The notes under the pieces were generated by a model. The model made no database searches and was not told where the DNA came from. It saw only the letters and a list, made by a program, of their open reading frames with translations. A DNA stretch of 64,000 bases. Origin: Bacteroidaceae bacterium. GTDB taxonomy: Bacteria > Bacteroidota > Bacteroidia > Bacteroidales > Bacteroidaceae. The stretch is taken from positions 86,088 to 150,087 of the forward strand of contig JAFUYT010000032.1 in assembly GCA_017470425.1 (NCBI GenBank). Reading direction: 5' to 3'. Position numbers and translations under genes: made by a program. This document shows, one piece after another, positions 30,231 to 39,817 of the stretch (positions within the stretch are counted from its first letter, which is position 1; each line of letters opens with the position of its first letter).

Positions 30231-31091
30231 GCACCTCGGGAGGTGAAAGGTGGAGGGGTCATTGTCATCAAGGTCGGCGGCGCCGTCGTCGAAGATCCTG
30301 CGCAGCTCGCCATCCTGCTGGATGAGTTCGTGCGGCTGGAAGGTCCGAAGGTGCTGGTGCACGGTGGCGGACGTACCGCCACCAACTTGGCGAAGCAGCT
30401 GGGCATCGAGAGCCAGATGGTGGGCGGACGCCGCATCACCGATGCCGAGATGCTGCGTGTTGTCACGATGGTCTATGGTGGCCTCGTCAACAAGAATATC
30501 GTGGCACAGCTGCAGGCCCGCGGCGTCAACGCCCTCGGCCTCACGGGCGCCGACATGAACCTGATCCGCGCCCATCGCCGTCCCGTCACCCCCGAAGGTA
30601 TCGACTTCGGCTTTGTCGGCGATGTGGATTGTGCCGACGGTGCCCGCCTCGCCGAGCTCCTCGCCAGTGGCATCACCCCCGTCATCGCCCCCCTCACCCA
30701 CGATGGCGAAGGCCACCTGCTGAATACCAACGCCGACACTATGGCACAAACCGTTGCCACCGCCCTCGCCGCCAGCGTCTCCCCCCCTTCTCCCTCTTCC
30801 GCCTCCTCTCCCTCTTTCCCCTCCCTTGGCAGTGTGGCCGGCGGTTTGTCCGCCGGCGTCTCCCTCACCTTCTGCTTCGAGCTCCCCGGCGTCCTCCGCG
30901 ACCCTGCCGACCCTGCGAGCCTCATCCCCCGCATCACCGAATCCGACTTCCGCGCCCTCGTGGCCGACGGCGTCATCAGCGGCGGCATGATTCCTAAGCT
31001 CGAGAACGCCTTCTCCGCCCTCCGCGACGGTGTCTCCAGTGTCCGTATCACCCACATCTCCGCCCTTCAGGGAGGAACTTTGATTATGTAA
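30168..31091 (+). CDS. argB: Acetylglutamate kinase
   Basis: A 307-residue enzyme of the amino-acid-kinase family that phosphorylates N-acetylglutamate, the second step of arginine synthesis. Core motifs are VIKVGGAVVED, KVLVHGGGRTATNLAK, GGRRITDAEML, LTGADMNLI, LTHDGEGHLLNTNAD and GGMIPKLENAFSAL. Two parts are foreign. Residues about 9-29 (LPSLGRGRGVGAPRE..) are the translated 31-bp inverted repeat; the original start may be the GTG at 30241, just before the core. Residues about 202-233 (SPPSPSSASSPSFPS..AGGLSAG) are a serine/proline insertion ending in the palindrome GCCGGCGG..CCGCCGGC. The stop overlaps the sigma factor start (TAATG). Confidence 0.9.
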   Translation: MENLLVNHIQLPSLGRGRGVGAPREVKGGGVIVIKVGGAVVEDPAQLAILLDEFVRLEGPKVLVHGGGRTATNLAKQLGIESQMVGGRRITDAEMLRVVTMVYGGLVNKNIVAQLQARGVNALGLTGADMNLIRAHRRPVTPEGIDFGFVGDVDCADGARLAELLASGITPVIAPLTHDGEGHLLNTNADTMAQTVATALAASVSPPSPSSASSPSFPSLGSVAGGLSAGVSLTFCFELPGVLRDPADPASLIPRITESDFRALVADGVISGGMIPKLENAFSALRDGVSSVRITHISALQGGTLIM

Positions 31092-31609
31092 TGGACTTCC
31101 GTGCCGACATCCTCTCCCATCGCGACCGCCTCTACCGTCAGGCTCTCAGCATCCTCGCCGATGCGGCCGAGGCCGAGGATGTGGTGCAGGATGTGATGCT
31201 GCGAGCGTGGGAGCATCGTGGCGAGTGGGATCAGATTGAGAATATGCAGGCGTGGCTTGCGCAGGTGTGCAAGCGCCTCGCCCTCGACAAGCGCAAGCAC
31301 GCCGCCCTCCTCCGTCGCACACCCCTCTCCGATGATACCCTGGATGCTGCACGCCACACGTCGCTCTCCGGGCACGCCTCCGACATGGAGAGGCACGAGA
31401 CCCTCCATCTCCTTTGCGACCTCATTGCCGACCTCCCTTCCCCCTTGGACGACCTCGTGCGGTTGCGCGATATTGAAGGTATGAGCTATCGCGACATCGC
31501 CCTGCAGCTCAGCCTCAGCGAAGACCAGGTCCGCGTCTATCTCCACCGTGCCCGTGGCAAGCTCCGCGAACGCTATCTGAAGCTCCACCGTGCCGGGCTG
31601 AACCCGTAG
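31091..31609 (+). CDS. ECF-type RNA polymerase sigma factor
   Basis: A 172-residue sigma-70 family protein. Region 2 (about residues 8-70) includes the usual AEAEDVVQDVMLRAWEH; region 4 (about 112-165) has the helix-turn-helix GMSYRDIALQLSLSEDQVRVYLHRARGKLRE (quoted in parts: GMSYRDIALQLSLSEDQ and VRVYLHRARGKLRE). There is no region 3, as expected for ECF factors. It overlaps the argB stop by TAATG, so it is translationally coupled to argB. The next gene encodes a small single-span membrane protein, placed as anti-sigma factors often are. The signal and regulon are unknown. Confidence 0.88.
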   Translation: MDFRADILSHRDRLYRQALSILADAAEAEDVVQDVMLRAWEHRGEWDQIENMQAWLAQVCKRLALDKRKHAALLRRTPLSDDTLDAARHTSLSGHASDMERHETLHLLCDLIADLPSPLDDLVRLRDIEGMSYRDIALQLSLSEDQVRVYLHRARGKLRERYLKLHRAGLNP

Positions 31610-31761
31610 TACGTGTACCCAACAGTACGCTACAATGCACTATAGTGTGCTCAATGGCGAGATGATTCGGGGAAAAGCAAAAAGAATGTTAAAAACGGGG
31701 AAGGGGCTGTAACTTTTCGCCTGTTCGCTCGTCTTCCCTACAGAAACGCATCCGACGCAGT

Positions 31762-32220
31762 ATGGACTACAAGTACATCGAACAGCTCATCGACCGCTAT
31801 TTTGAGGGTGAGACCACTCTCGAAGAAGAGCAGATTCTGCGCAAGTTCTTTGCTCAGGAAGAACTGCCGGAACACCTGCAGCAGTGGAAGCCGCTCTTCC
31901 GAGCCGAGCAGGAAATTGCTGTCGCTCACCTCGACGAGTCGTTCGACGAGCGCATCCTGGCGCTCACGGGCGAGTACCACGTCAAGGCGCAGCCCATCCC
32001 CCTCCGTGTACGCCTTCGTCCCCTCTACCGCGTGGCAGCTTTCCTGGCTTTCGCCATCGTCATTGGTACGGCTGTGGAACACTCTGCCACCCCTGCTGCC
32101 GACGCGCCCCGCGAGCCCATCGCCGTGCAGGGACAGGACGAGCTGGATGCCGACGAGACCACACCACTTGACATCCGTTCAGCGGAGCTGATGGAGAGTG
32201 ATTCCCTCATGATTCAATGA
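31762..32220 (+). CDS. Small membrane protein downstream of the ECF sigma factor (possible anti-sigma)
   Basis: A 152-residue protein starting MDYKYIEQLIDRYFEGETTLEEEQILRKFF (quoted in parts: MDYKYIEQLIDRYFEG and ETTLEEEQILRKFF), an opening common in Bacteroidales proteins encoded next to ECF sigma factors. It has a helical cytoplasmic N-terminus (1-85), one membrane span (about 90-106, RVAAFLAFAIVIGTAV) and an acidic tail. This layout fits a regulator that holds the sigma factor at the membrane, but no zinc-binding anti-sigma motif is present, so the role is inferred from context. It lies 152 nt after the sigma gene; that gap contains the short palindrome CACTATAGTG. Confidence 0.55.
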   Translation: MDYKYIEQLIDRYFEGETTLEEEQILRKFFAQEELPEHLQQWKPLFRAEQEIAVAHLDESFDERILALTGEYHVKAQPIPLRVRLRPLYRVAAFLAFAIVIGTAVEHSATPAADAPREPIAVQGQDELDADETTPLDIRSAELMESDSLMIQ

Positions 32221-32350
32221 TTCATTTTTGCTTTTTCGATATAAACAGTTAGTGCTTAAAACACCCTTTGCAGTTCTGCTGCAATATGAAGCTGTGAAGC
32301 TTCACCTCCGTTCTTAGAATAACTTAATACTGTAGAACACTAACGATGGA

Positions 32351-32380
32351 AAGAGGCGACCGCGAAGGCCGCCTCTTTTC
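32351..32380. terminator. Bidirectional terminator between the membrane protein gene and yifB
   Basis: GAAAGAGGCGaCC-GCGAA-GGcCGCCTCTTTTC forms a stem of about 11 bp with T-runs on both strands, positioned between two convergent transcription units. Confidence 0.75.
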
Positions 32381-32432
32381 AATTTACTGCCATCAATGGG
32401 GTGCGCCGTATATGACTTCGCACGGCATACAG

Positions 32433-33986
32433 CTATTCGCCCCACGACTCGCGGTCGAGGTTGCGGTAGCCGACGGCTTCGGCGAGGTGGTGGGTCTGGA
32501 TGGTGGGGGCACCTTCGAGGTCGGCGATGGTGCGGGCCAGGCGCAGGATGCGGTCATAGGCTCGGGCGCTGAGCTGCAGGCGGTTGATGACTTCGCGCAG
32601 CATCGCCATGTCCTGTGGCGCGGGCGTGGCGTACTGGCGCATGAGGGCGGGTGTCATCTGTGCGTTGCAGTGGATGCCGGGGTGTGCGCGGTAGCGTTCC
32701 TCCTGGATCTGGCGTGCTCGGATGACGCGCTCGCGAATGACGGCCGACGGCTCGCCGGGCTGGGTGCGGCTGAGGTCGTTGAAGGAGAGGGGCGTGATCT
32801 CAATCTGAATGTCGATGCGGTCGAGGAGGGGACCGCTGATCTTGTTGAGGTACTTGTGGATCTGTCCGGGCGTGCACTGGCAGGGCTTGGTGGGGTGGTT
32901 GTAGTAGCCGCAGGGGCAGGGGTTCATGGATGCCACGAACATGACGTTGCAGGGGTAGTCGATGCTGTATTTGGCGCGTGAGACGGTGATCTTGCGGTCT
33001 TCCAGCGGCTGCCGCAGCACCTCCAGGCAGGCACGCGGGAACTCCGGCAGCTCATCGAGGAAGAGGACGCCGTTGTGGGCCAGCGACAGCTCGCCCGGCA
33101 TGGGGTTGGCGCCGCCGCCGACGAGGGCGACCTGCGAGACGGTGTGGTGCGGTGCCTGGAAGGGGCGTTCGGTGATGAGGCCGGTGCCGCCCTTGAGCTT
33201 GCCGGCGACGGAATGGATCTGCGTGGTCTCCAGGCTCTCGGCCAGCGAGAGCGGCGGCAGGATGGAGGGCAGGCGGCGCGCCATCATGCTCTTGCCCGCG
33301 CCCGGCGGTCCCACCATGATGAGGTTGTGGCCTCCAGCGGCTGCTACCTCGAAGGCTCGTTTGACATTCTCCTGTCCTTTGACATCGGCGAAGTCCAGCG
33401 GGAAGTCGTTCTGGTGGGCAAAGAACTCGGCGCGTGTGTCGATGTCCAAGGGCTGCAGCACATCCATCTTCCCCGACAGGAAGTCCTTGATCTCGAGGAC
33501 GTTCTCGGCACCATACACCTTCAGGCGGTTGACGACAGCCGCCTCGTGGGCGTTTTCGCGGGGCACGATGAGCCCTTCGTAGCCCAGCTCGCGCGCCTTG
33601 ATGGCAATGGGGAGCGCGCCTCGGATGGGCTGCAGGTGACCGTCGAGGCTGAGCTCGCCCACGAGCATGAAGCGCTCGGAGAAGGTCGTGGTCACGATGG
33701 CGTTAGCCATGAGGATGCCCAAGGCGATGGGTAGGTCGAAGCCGGTGCCCTCCTTGCGGATGTCGCCGGGGGCGAGGTTGATGGTGACGTTTTCGTTCGG
33801 CAGCTTGATGCCGCTGTTGGCGAGTGCCGCCGCGACGCGGCTGTAGCTCTCTTTGACGCTGCTGTCCGGCAGCCCGACAATCACCATTCGGCCGCTACCC
33901 TGTTGAATGGGCTGGACGTTCACTTCGATGGTGACGGGGATGGCGGTGATGCCGTCAACGGTCGCGCTGTAGGTCTTGGCTAACAT
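32433..33986 (-). CDS. YifB/ComM family magnesium-chelatase-like AAA+ ATPase
   Basis: A 517-residue AAA+ protein of the ComM/YifB group. The N-terminal Lon-like ChlI domain (residues 1-165, VEVNVQPIQQGSGRMVIVGLPD) is followed by the ATPase core with Walker A MVGPPGAGKSMMARRLP (about 219-235), Walker B VLFLDELPEF and the sensor region around SMNPCPCGYY. ComM proteins are hexameric branch-migration helicases used in natural transformation; whether this organism transforms is unknown. It lies 18 nt after recG on the same strand, so two branch-migration ATPases appear to form an operon. The adjacency supports a recombination role. Confidence 0.9.
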   Translation of the reverse strand: MLAKTYSATVDGITAIPVTIEVNVQPIQQGSGRMVIVGLPDSSVKESYSRVAAALANSGIKLPNENVTINLAPGDIRKEGTGFDLPIALGILMANAIVTTTFSERFMLVGELSLDGHLQPIRGALPIAIKARELGYEGLIVPRENAHEAAVVNRLKVYGAENVLEIKDFLSGKMDVLQPLDIDTRAEFFAHQNDFPLDFADVKGQENVKRAFEVAAAGGHNLIMVGPPGAGKSMMARRLPSILPPLSLAESLETTQIHSVAGKLKGGTGLITERPFQAPHHTVSQVALVGGGANPMPGELSLAHNGVLFLDELPEFPRACLEVLRQPLEDRKITVSRAKYSIDYPCNVMFVASMNPCPCGYYNHPTKPCQCTPGQIHKYLNKISGPLLDRIDIQIEITPLSFNDLSRTQPGEPSAVIRERVIRARQIQEERYRAHPGIHCNAQMTPALMRQYATPAPQDMAMLREVINRLQLSARAYDRILRLARTIADLEGAPTIQTHHLAEAVGYRNLDRESWGE

Positions 33987-34004
33987 ACGTGTATGGTCTT
34001 TTAT

Positions 34005-36134
34005 TCAACTGATATTGCTCCAGTCGATGGTATTACGGTTGAGCTCGCGCAGGTGCGTCCACATACGGGCGTTCTCCGGCAGGCACTGGTCGGGGTCCTC
34101 GTCGAGGATGCGGTTGGCGGTATCGCGGGCGAGCTGCACGAGTTGTCCGTCGCGGGCGATGTTGGCGATGTGGAGGTCGAAGGCCATGCCGCTCTGCTGG
34201 GTGCCTTCGAGGTCGCCCGGGCCGCGGAACTTCAGGTCGGCTTCGGCGATCTCGAAGCCGTCGTTGGTCTCGCACATGATCTCAATGCGCTTGCGGGTGT
34301 CCTGCGATAGCTTGTACTTGGTCACGAGGATGCAGTAGCTCTGCTCGGCACCGCGCCCCACGCGGCCGCGAAGCTGGTGGAGCTGTGCCAGCCCGAAGCG
34401 CTCGGCGTTCTGGATGATCATCACGGAGGCGTTCGGCACGTTGACGCCCACCTCAATGACGGTCGTGGCCACCAGCATCTGCGTCTCCCCGCGCACAAAG
34501 CGCTCCATCTCGGCATCTTTCTCGACGGCCTTCATCTGGCCGTGGACCTTGGAGATGCGGAGGTCGGGGAAGGCGTGGCAGAGAGCCTCGTAGCCGTTCT
34601 CGAGATCCTGGATGTCCATCTTCTCGCTTTCCTTGATGAGCGGATAGACGACATAGACCTGCCGCCCCTTCGCGATCTCGGCGCGGATGCCGCTGTAGAG
34701 GCTCTCCGTGCGCTCCTCCCAGAAGTGGCGTGTCTCGATGGGCTTGCGGCCGGGCGGCAGCTCGTCGATGACGCTGACGTCGAGGTCGCCGTAGAGGGTC
34801 ATGGCGAGTGTGCGGGGGATGGGCGTGGCGGTCATGACCAGGACGTGGGGAGGGATTTCATTCTTTTTCCAGAGACGGGCGCGCTGTGCCACACCGAAGC
34901 GGTGCTGCTCGTCGATGACCACGAGGCCGAGGTTGCGGAACTCCACGGTGTCCTCCAGCACGGCGTGGGTGCCGATGAGGATGTGCACGTCGCCCGTGCG
35001 CGTACCTTCTAATATAGGGTCGCGCCGTTTCTTGCCTTTTACGTTGCCGGTGAGCAGTTCCACGCGCACCGGCATCCCCGCGAGCATCTCGCAGAAGGTG
35101 GCATAGTGCTGCTCGGCCAGGATCTCGGTGGGTGCCATCAGGCAGGCCTGGTAGCCGTTGTCGAGGGCGATGAGCATCGTCATCAGCGCCACGAGAGTCT
35201 TGCCCGAGCCCACGTCGCCCTGCAGGAGGCGGTTCATCTGGCGGCCGCTGCCCATGTCGCGCCGCATCTCGCGGATGACGCGTTTCTGGGCGCCCGTGAG
35301 CTCAAAGGGCAGGAAGTGGTGGTAGAAGGTGTTGAAATGGTCGCCCACGTGGGCAAAGACGTGTCCGGAGACCTGCTGCTGGCGCTGCCGCGCGAAGCGC
35401 AGGATGCCCAGCTGGATGAAGAACAGCTCCTCGAACTTCTGGCGGTAGGTGGCGCGCCGCAGTGCGTCGGCGGAGGCGGGGTAGTGGAGGTCGTGGAGCG
35501 ACTGTCCGCGCGGCACGAGGGCGAGCTGCCGGATGAGCGCATCGGGCAGCGTCTCGGGGAGCACAAAGGGCGAGGGCTCCTTCTCCCATTTCTCCATCAG
35601 GGTGGAGGTGAAGCGCTCCATGCTGCGGCTGTTCAGACCGCTCTTCTTCATGCGGTCGGTCGTGTGGTAGTAGGGCTGGAGCCCCATCTTGCCCAGCTGA
35701 AGGGTGTCGGCGGGGTCGATGTCGGGGTGAGGGATGTTGATGCGCCCGCCAAAGACATTGGGGCGCCCGAAGACGATGTAGAGCTTTCCGATCAGGTAGT
35801 TCTTCTTGATCCACTTGAACGTGCCCGCCTGGAACCAGATGAGGTCGATGATGCCGCGGCCGTCGGTGAAATGTGCGATGAGGCGGCGCTTACGACCCTG
35901 CCCCTCCTCCTCGAAACTCAGGATCTCACCCTTCACCTGCACGAACGGCATGTCGGCCGTCAGCTCATGGATGTAGTAGAGGCGTGTGCGGTCGATGTGC
36001 TTGTAGGGGAAGTAATAGAGCAGGTCGCGGAACGTCGTGATGCCGAGTTCCGTCTCCAGCAGCTTCGCGCGTTGCGGGCCTACGCCGGGCAGATAGGTGA
36101 TGGGAGTGGAGAGGTCGATGTTTTTTGAGTTTAT
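34005..36134 (-). CDS. recG: ATP-dependent DNA helicase RecG (start codon unclear)
   Basis: A fork-reversal and branch-migration helicase of about 710 residues. It has the wedge/OB domain (ITYLPGVGPQRAKLLETELG at the start, FVQVKGEILSFEEEG), then superfamily 2 helicase motifs: GDVGSGKTLVALMTM (Walker A), MAPTEILAEQHY, VVIDEQHRFGVAQR (DEQH), MTATPIPRTLAMTLYG, and LHQLRGRVGRG in the second RecA domain. The start is a puzzle. No in-frame ATG or GTG occurs before the conserved region, and the only TTG (36170) lies in the -7 element. The coordinate given uses an ATA codon within filler as an upper bound. yifB follows after 18 nt. Confidence 0.88.
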   Translation of the reverse strand: MNSKNIDLSTPITYLPGVGPQRAKLLETELGITTFRDLLYYFPYKHIDRTRLYYIHELTADMPFVQVKGEILSFEEEGQGRKRRLIAHFTDGRGIIDLIWFQAGTFKWIKKNYLIGKLYIVFGRPNVFGGRINIPHPDIDPADTLQLGKMGLQPYYHTTDRMKKSGLNSRSMERFTSTLMEKWEKEPSPFVLPETLPDALIRQLALVPRGQSLHDLHYPASADALRRATYRQKFEELFFIQLGILRFARQRQQQVSGHVFAHVGDHFNTFYHHFLPFELTGAQKRVIREMRRDMGSGRQMNRLLQGDVGSGKTLVALMTMLIALDNGYQACLMAPTEILAEQHYATFCEMLAGMPVRVELLTGNVKGKKRRDPILEGTRTGDVHILIGTHAVLEDTVEFRNLGLVVIDEQHRFGVAQRARLWKKNEIPPHVLVMTATPIPRTLAMTLYGDLDVSVIDELPPGRKPIETRHFWEERTESLYSGIRAEIAKGRQVYVVYPLIKESEKMDIQDLENGYEALCHAFPDLRISKVHGQMKAVEKDAEMERFVRGETQMLVATTVIEVGVNVPNASVMIIQNAERFGLAQLHQLRGRVGRGAEQSYCILVTKYKLSQDTRKRIEIMCETNDGFEIAEADLKFRGPGDLEGTQQSGMAFDLHIANIARDGQLVQLARDTANRILDEDPDQCLPENARMWTHLRELNRNTIDWSNIS

Positions 36135-36167
36135 AGTTAAGAGTTGAAAGTTGAATGATTGACGATG

Positions 36168-36175
36168 CAAAGGTA
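36168..36175 (-). promoter_or_regulatory. -7 promoter element of recG
   Basis: TACCTTTG on the minus strand just upstream of recG, with only a weak TTG near the -33 position. It overlaps the sole in-frame TTG that could have served as start codon. Confidence 0.5.
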
Positions 36176-36206
36176 GTGATTATTTCGTGAATGTCGCCAA
36201 GAAGTT

Positions 36207-36246
36207 GCAAAAAAAAGGTGAGGACGCTCCTCGGGAGCGCCCTCAC
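36207..36246 (-). terminator. Rho-independent terminator after groEL
   Basis: On the minus strand, a 13-bp stem GTGAGGGCGCTCC/GGAGCGTCCTCAC with a 3-nt loop is followed by a run of eight to nine T. It separates the groESL unit from recG. Confidence 0.9.
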
Positions 36247-36288
36247 GGCTTCATTCTTCTCGTGGTTGATAATAATGTTTCTTGGGGA

Positions 36289-38212
<1,924 letters not shown>

Positions 38213-38214
38213 TG

Positions 38215-38487
38215 CTACTGGAGCACCGCCACCACGTCGCTCTGACGCATGATGAGGTACTTCTGTCCTTCGTGCTCCAGCTCAGTGCCGGCATACTTGC
38301 CATACAGCACAGTGTCGCCAGCCTTCAGCACCATCTCTTCGTCCTTGGTGCCTTTGCCAACGGCCACGACCTTGCCCTGGAGGGGCTTCTCTTTAGCGGT
38401 GTCGGGGATGATGATACCGCCGATTGTCTTTTCTTCGGCTGCAGCCGGTTCAATCAGAACGCGGTCTGCTAACGGTTGAATCTTCAT
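38215..38487 (-). CDS. groES: Co-chaperonin GroES (10 kDa)
   Basis: A 90-residue co-chaperonin that caps the GroEL ring. It starts [20 protein letters not shown] and has the mobile loop [20 protein letters not shown] (residues 18-37), followed by [11 protein letters not shown], the beta-barrel core and the ending SDVVAVLQ. Length is slightly below the 95-97 residues common in other phyla but normal for Bacteroidales. The repeat-filled gap to groEL lies downstream. Upstream sequence shows a small hairpin (GCTGC-GTGGA-GCAGC, near 38529-38545) but no convincing promoter or CIRCE operator. Confidence 0.96.
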   Translation of the reverse strand: MKIQPLADRVLIEPAAAEEKTIGGIIIPDTAKEKPLQGKVVAVGKGTKDEEMVLKAGDTVLYGKYAGTELEHEGQKYLIMRQSDVVAVLQ

Positions 38488-38686
38488 AGTTGTTTGCTTT
38501 TATAAGTTGATGAATTGTTGAATATCAGAGATGCTGCGTGGAGCAGCACTTGTGGGTTAGCGAAAATCGTGCCAAAACGGCGTGGGCTGTCAACTTGTCA
38601 GTGTCATTCGCCTCTCTTGTCTGCCGTCTGCTCCCTAAGGCATCGACAATGCCGTTCCTGGCGTACATTCTTATATATTTTTCTTC

Positions 38687-39224
38687 AAAAAACCGTCAAA
38701 CCCTCACTTTTTGTTGTATCTTTATGATTATAAGATGATTCTGAAGTGATGGTTCGGGTGAGGGTAGGTGAGAGTAGTGACGGTTTTTGAGTGATTTACG
38801 TGCATATTATGTCGGAAACTCCTTACTGTGGAACCCCACTACAGACCGCATCACGGAGGCATACTACTTACGTCACGAAGGAATACTACTTACATCACGG
38901 AGGAAAACAACTTCCCGAGAGATTGAGTGTCTCATGCATGAGACACAGCTGTCTCACCTGTGAGACACAGCTGTCTCACCTGTGAGACACGATTGTCTCA
39001 CGCATGAGACACCCTCCCGCAACGGCAAGACACCCTCCCACAACAGCATCATGGCGGTCTCCTCTCAACGGCAAAATCCCGAAAAGGCTATTGTCTGCGA
39101 CAAAATAAGACCCTAATTGAGGGATAAACCGTCACTTTTGTCACCTGCCATCACCCTAACCGTCACCATTTAACGCATTGAAAACCAATCGGACGCACGG
39201 AAAAGTGACGGTTTGACGGTTTTT
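38687..39224. repeat. Non-coding element with nested inverted ends and phased palindromes
   Basis: This occupies most of the 762-bp gap between groES and a lipoprotein gene. Outer inverted arms lie at 38687-38713 and 39201-39224 (AAAAACCGTCAAACC-TCACTTTT). Inner inverted arms of about 43 nt lie at 38746-38788 and 39125-39167 (GTGA-GGTT-GGGTGA-GG..AGTGACGGTTT). The core holds three 22-nt tandem units (38849-38914, TCACGGAGG / ATACTACTTA) and four 16-bp palindromes GTCTCA-NNNN-TGAGAC at 38929, 38951, 38973 and 38995, exactly 22 nt apart. I see no gene in it. Confidence 0.7.
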
Positions 39225-39249
39225 CGGAGAAAAATCATGAGTATGCGGG

Positions 39250-39702
39250 CTAATCTGCCTGACGGTCGATGTCGATCTTGCGGACGAAGAACTTCACCTT
39301 GGCGCAGATCTCGTCGTAGGACTGATCCAGCGCCATCACGCGGCGTTGCTGGAGGTAGTAGGCGTCGTTGGTGTGACCGTCGATGCGGGGCGGCATCTGC
39401 GCGAAGCTGTCGCGGGCGGCTTGCAGGCGCTGCTCGCAGGCGGCGGCGCTGTCGCGCGCTTCCATGAGTTCTACGCTGTCGAGGGTGAGGATGGCGGCGC
39501 GGCGTGCGTCCAGCGCCGTGGGGTGCTGTCGGCGGAGGCTGAGGATGGTGTCGCGCGCGGCGCTGTAGTCGCGCACGGCGAGCAACTGGCGAGCCTCGTC
39601 GAGCATGGCTGCGGCGGGGGCTTCATCGTTGGCGGGTGCCTGCTGACAGGAGATGATGGCAAGGGCTGCTACAGGCAGAAGGAGAAAGTCTTTTGTCTTC
39701 AT
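39250..39702 (-). CDS. Small predicted lipoprotein of unknown function
   Basis: A 150-residue protein with a lipoprotein signal peptide (MKTKDFLLLPVAALAIISCQ, lipobox AIISC). The mature part is helical with many alanine, arginine and aspartate residues (LLAVRDYSAARDTILSLRRQ) and resembles a short TPR-like or coiled segment near residues 35-110. Proteins of this kind are common in Bacteroidales, but I recognise no functional motif. The ATG at 39702 is chosen because it opens the signal peptide; upstream in-frame codons lie before the promoter. It is divergent from cca. Its -7 element ends 8 nt before the ATG, implying a very short leader. Confidence 0.7.
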   Translation of the reverse strand: MKTKDFLLLPVAALAIISCQQAPANDEAPAAAMLDEARQLLAVRDYSAARDTILSLRRQHPTALDARRAAILTLDSVELMEARDSAAACEQRLQAARDSFAQMPPRIDGHTNDAYYLQQRRVMALDQSYDEICAKVKFFVRKIDIDRQAD

Positions 39703-39710
39703 TGCGAGAG

Positions 39711-39718
39711 CAAAAGTA
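39711..39718 (-). promoter_or_regulatory. -7 promoter element of the small lipoprotein gene
   Basis: TACTTTTG on the minus strand, 8 nt before the start codon. No -33 match. Confidence 0.5.
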
Positions 39719-39771
39719 GCCCTTTTCTGCAAAAACTGCTCACTTTCCACGTCCAACTTTAAACTTTTTAT

Positions 39772-39779
39772 TACCTTTG
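39772..39779 (+). promoter_or_regulatory. -7 promoter element of cca
   Basis: TACCTTTG, 38 nt before the ATG at 39818. No -33 match at the expected spacing. Confidence 0.5.
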
Positions 39780-39817
39780 CGGCCGTTTTAACACCCTTCA
39801 ACGTATTTTTTGCCATT

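Noticed and set aside
38515-38985. Short plus-strand frames of 60-70 codons between groES and the lipoprotein gene
   Set aside because: They run through inverted and tandem repeats, have no ribosome site or recognisable domain, and look like chance frames.
38849-39010. Regularly spaced repeats that might be a CRISPR array
   Set aside because: The repeated parts are 22-nt tandem units or 16-bp palindromes with only 6 nt between them. There are no 30-40-nt unique spacers and no cas genes nearby.
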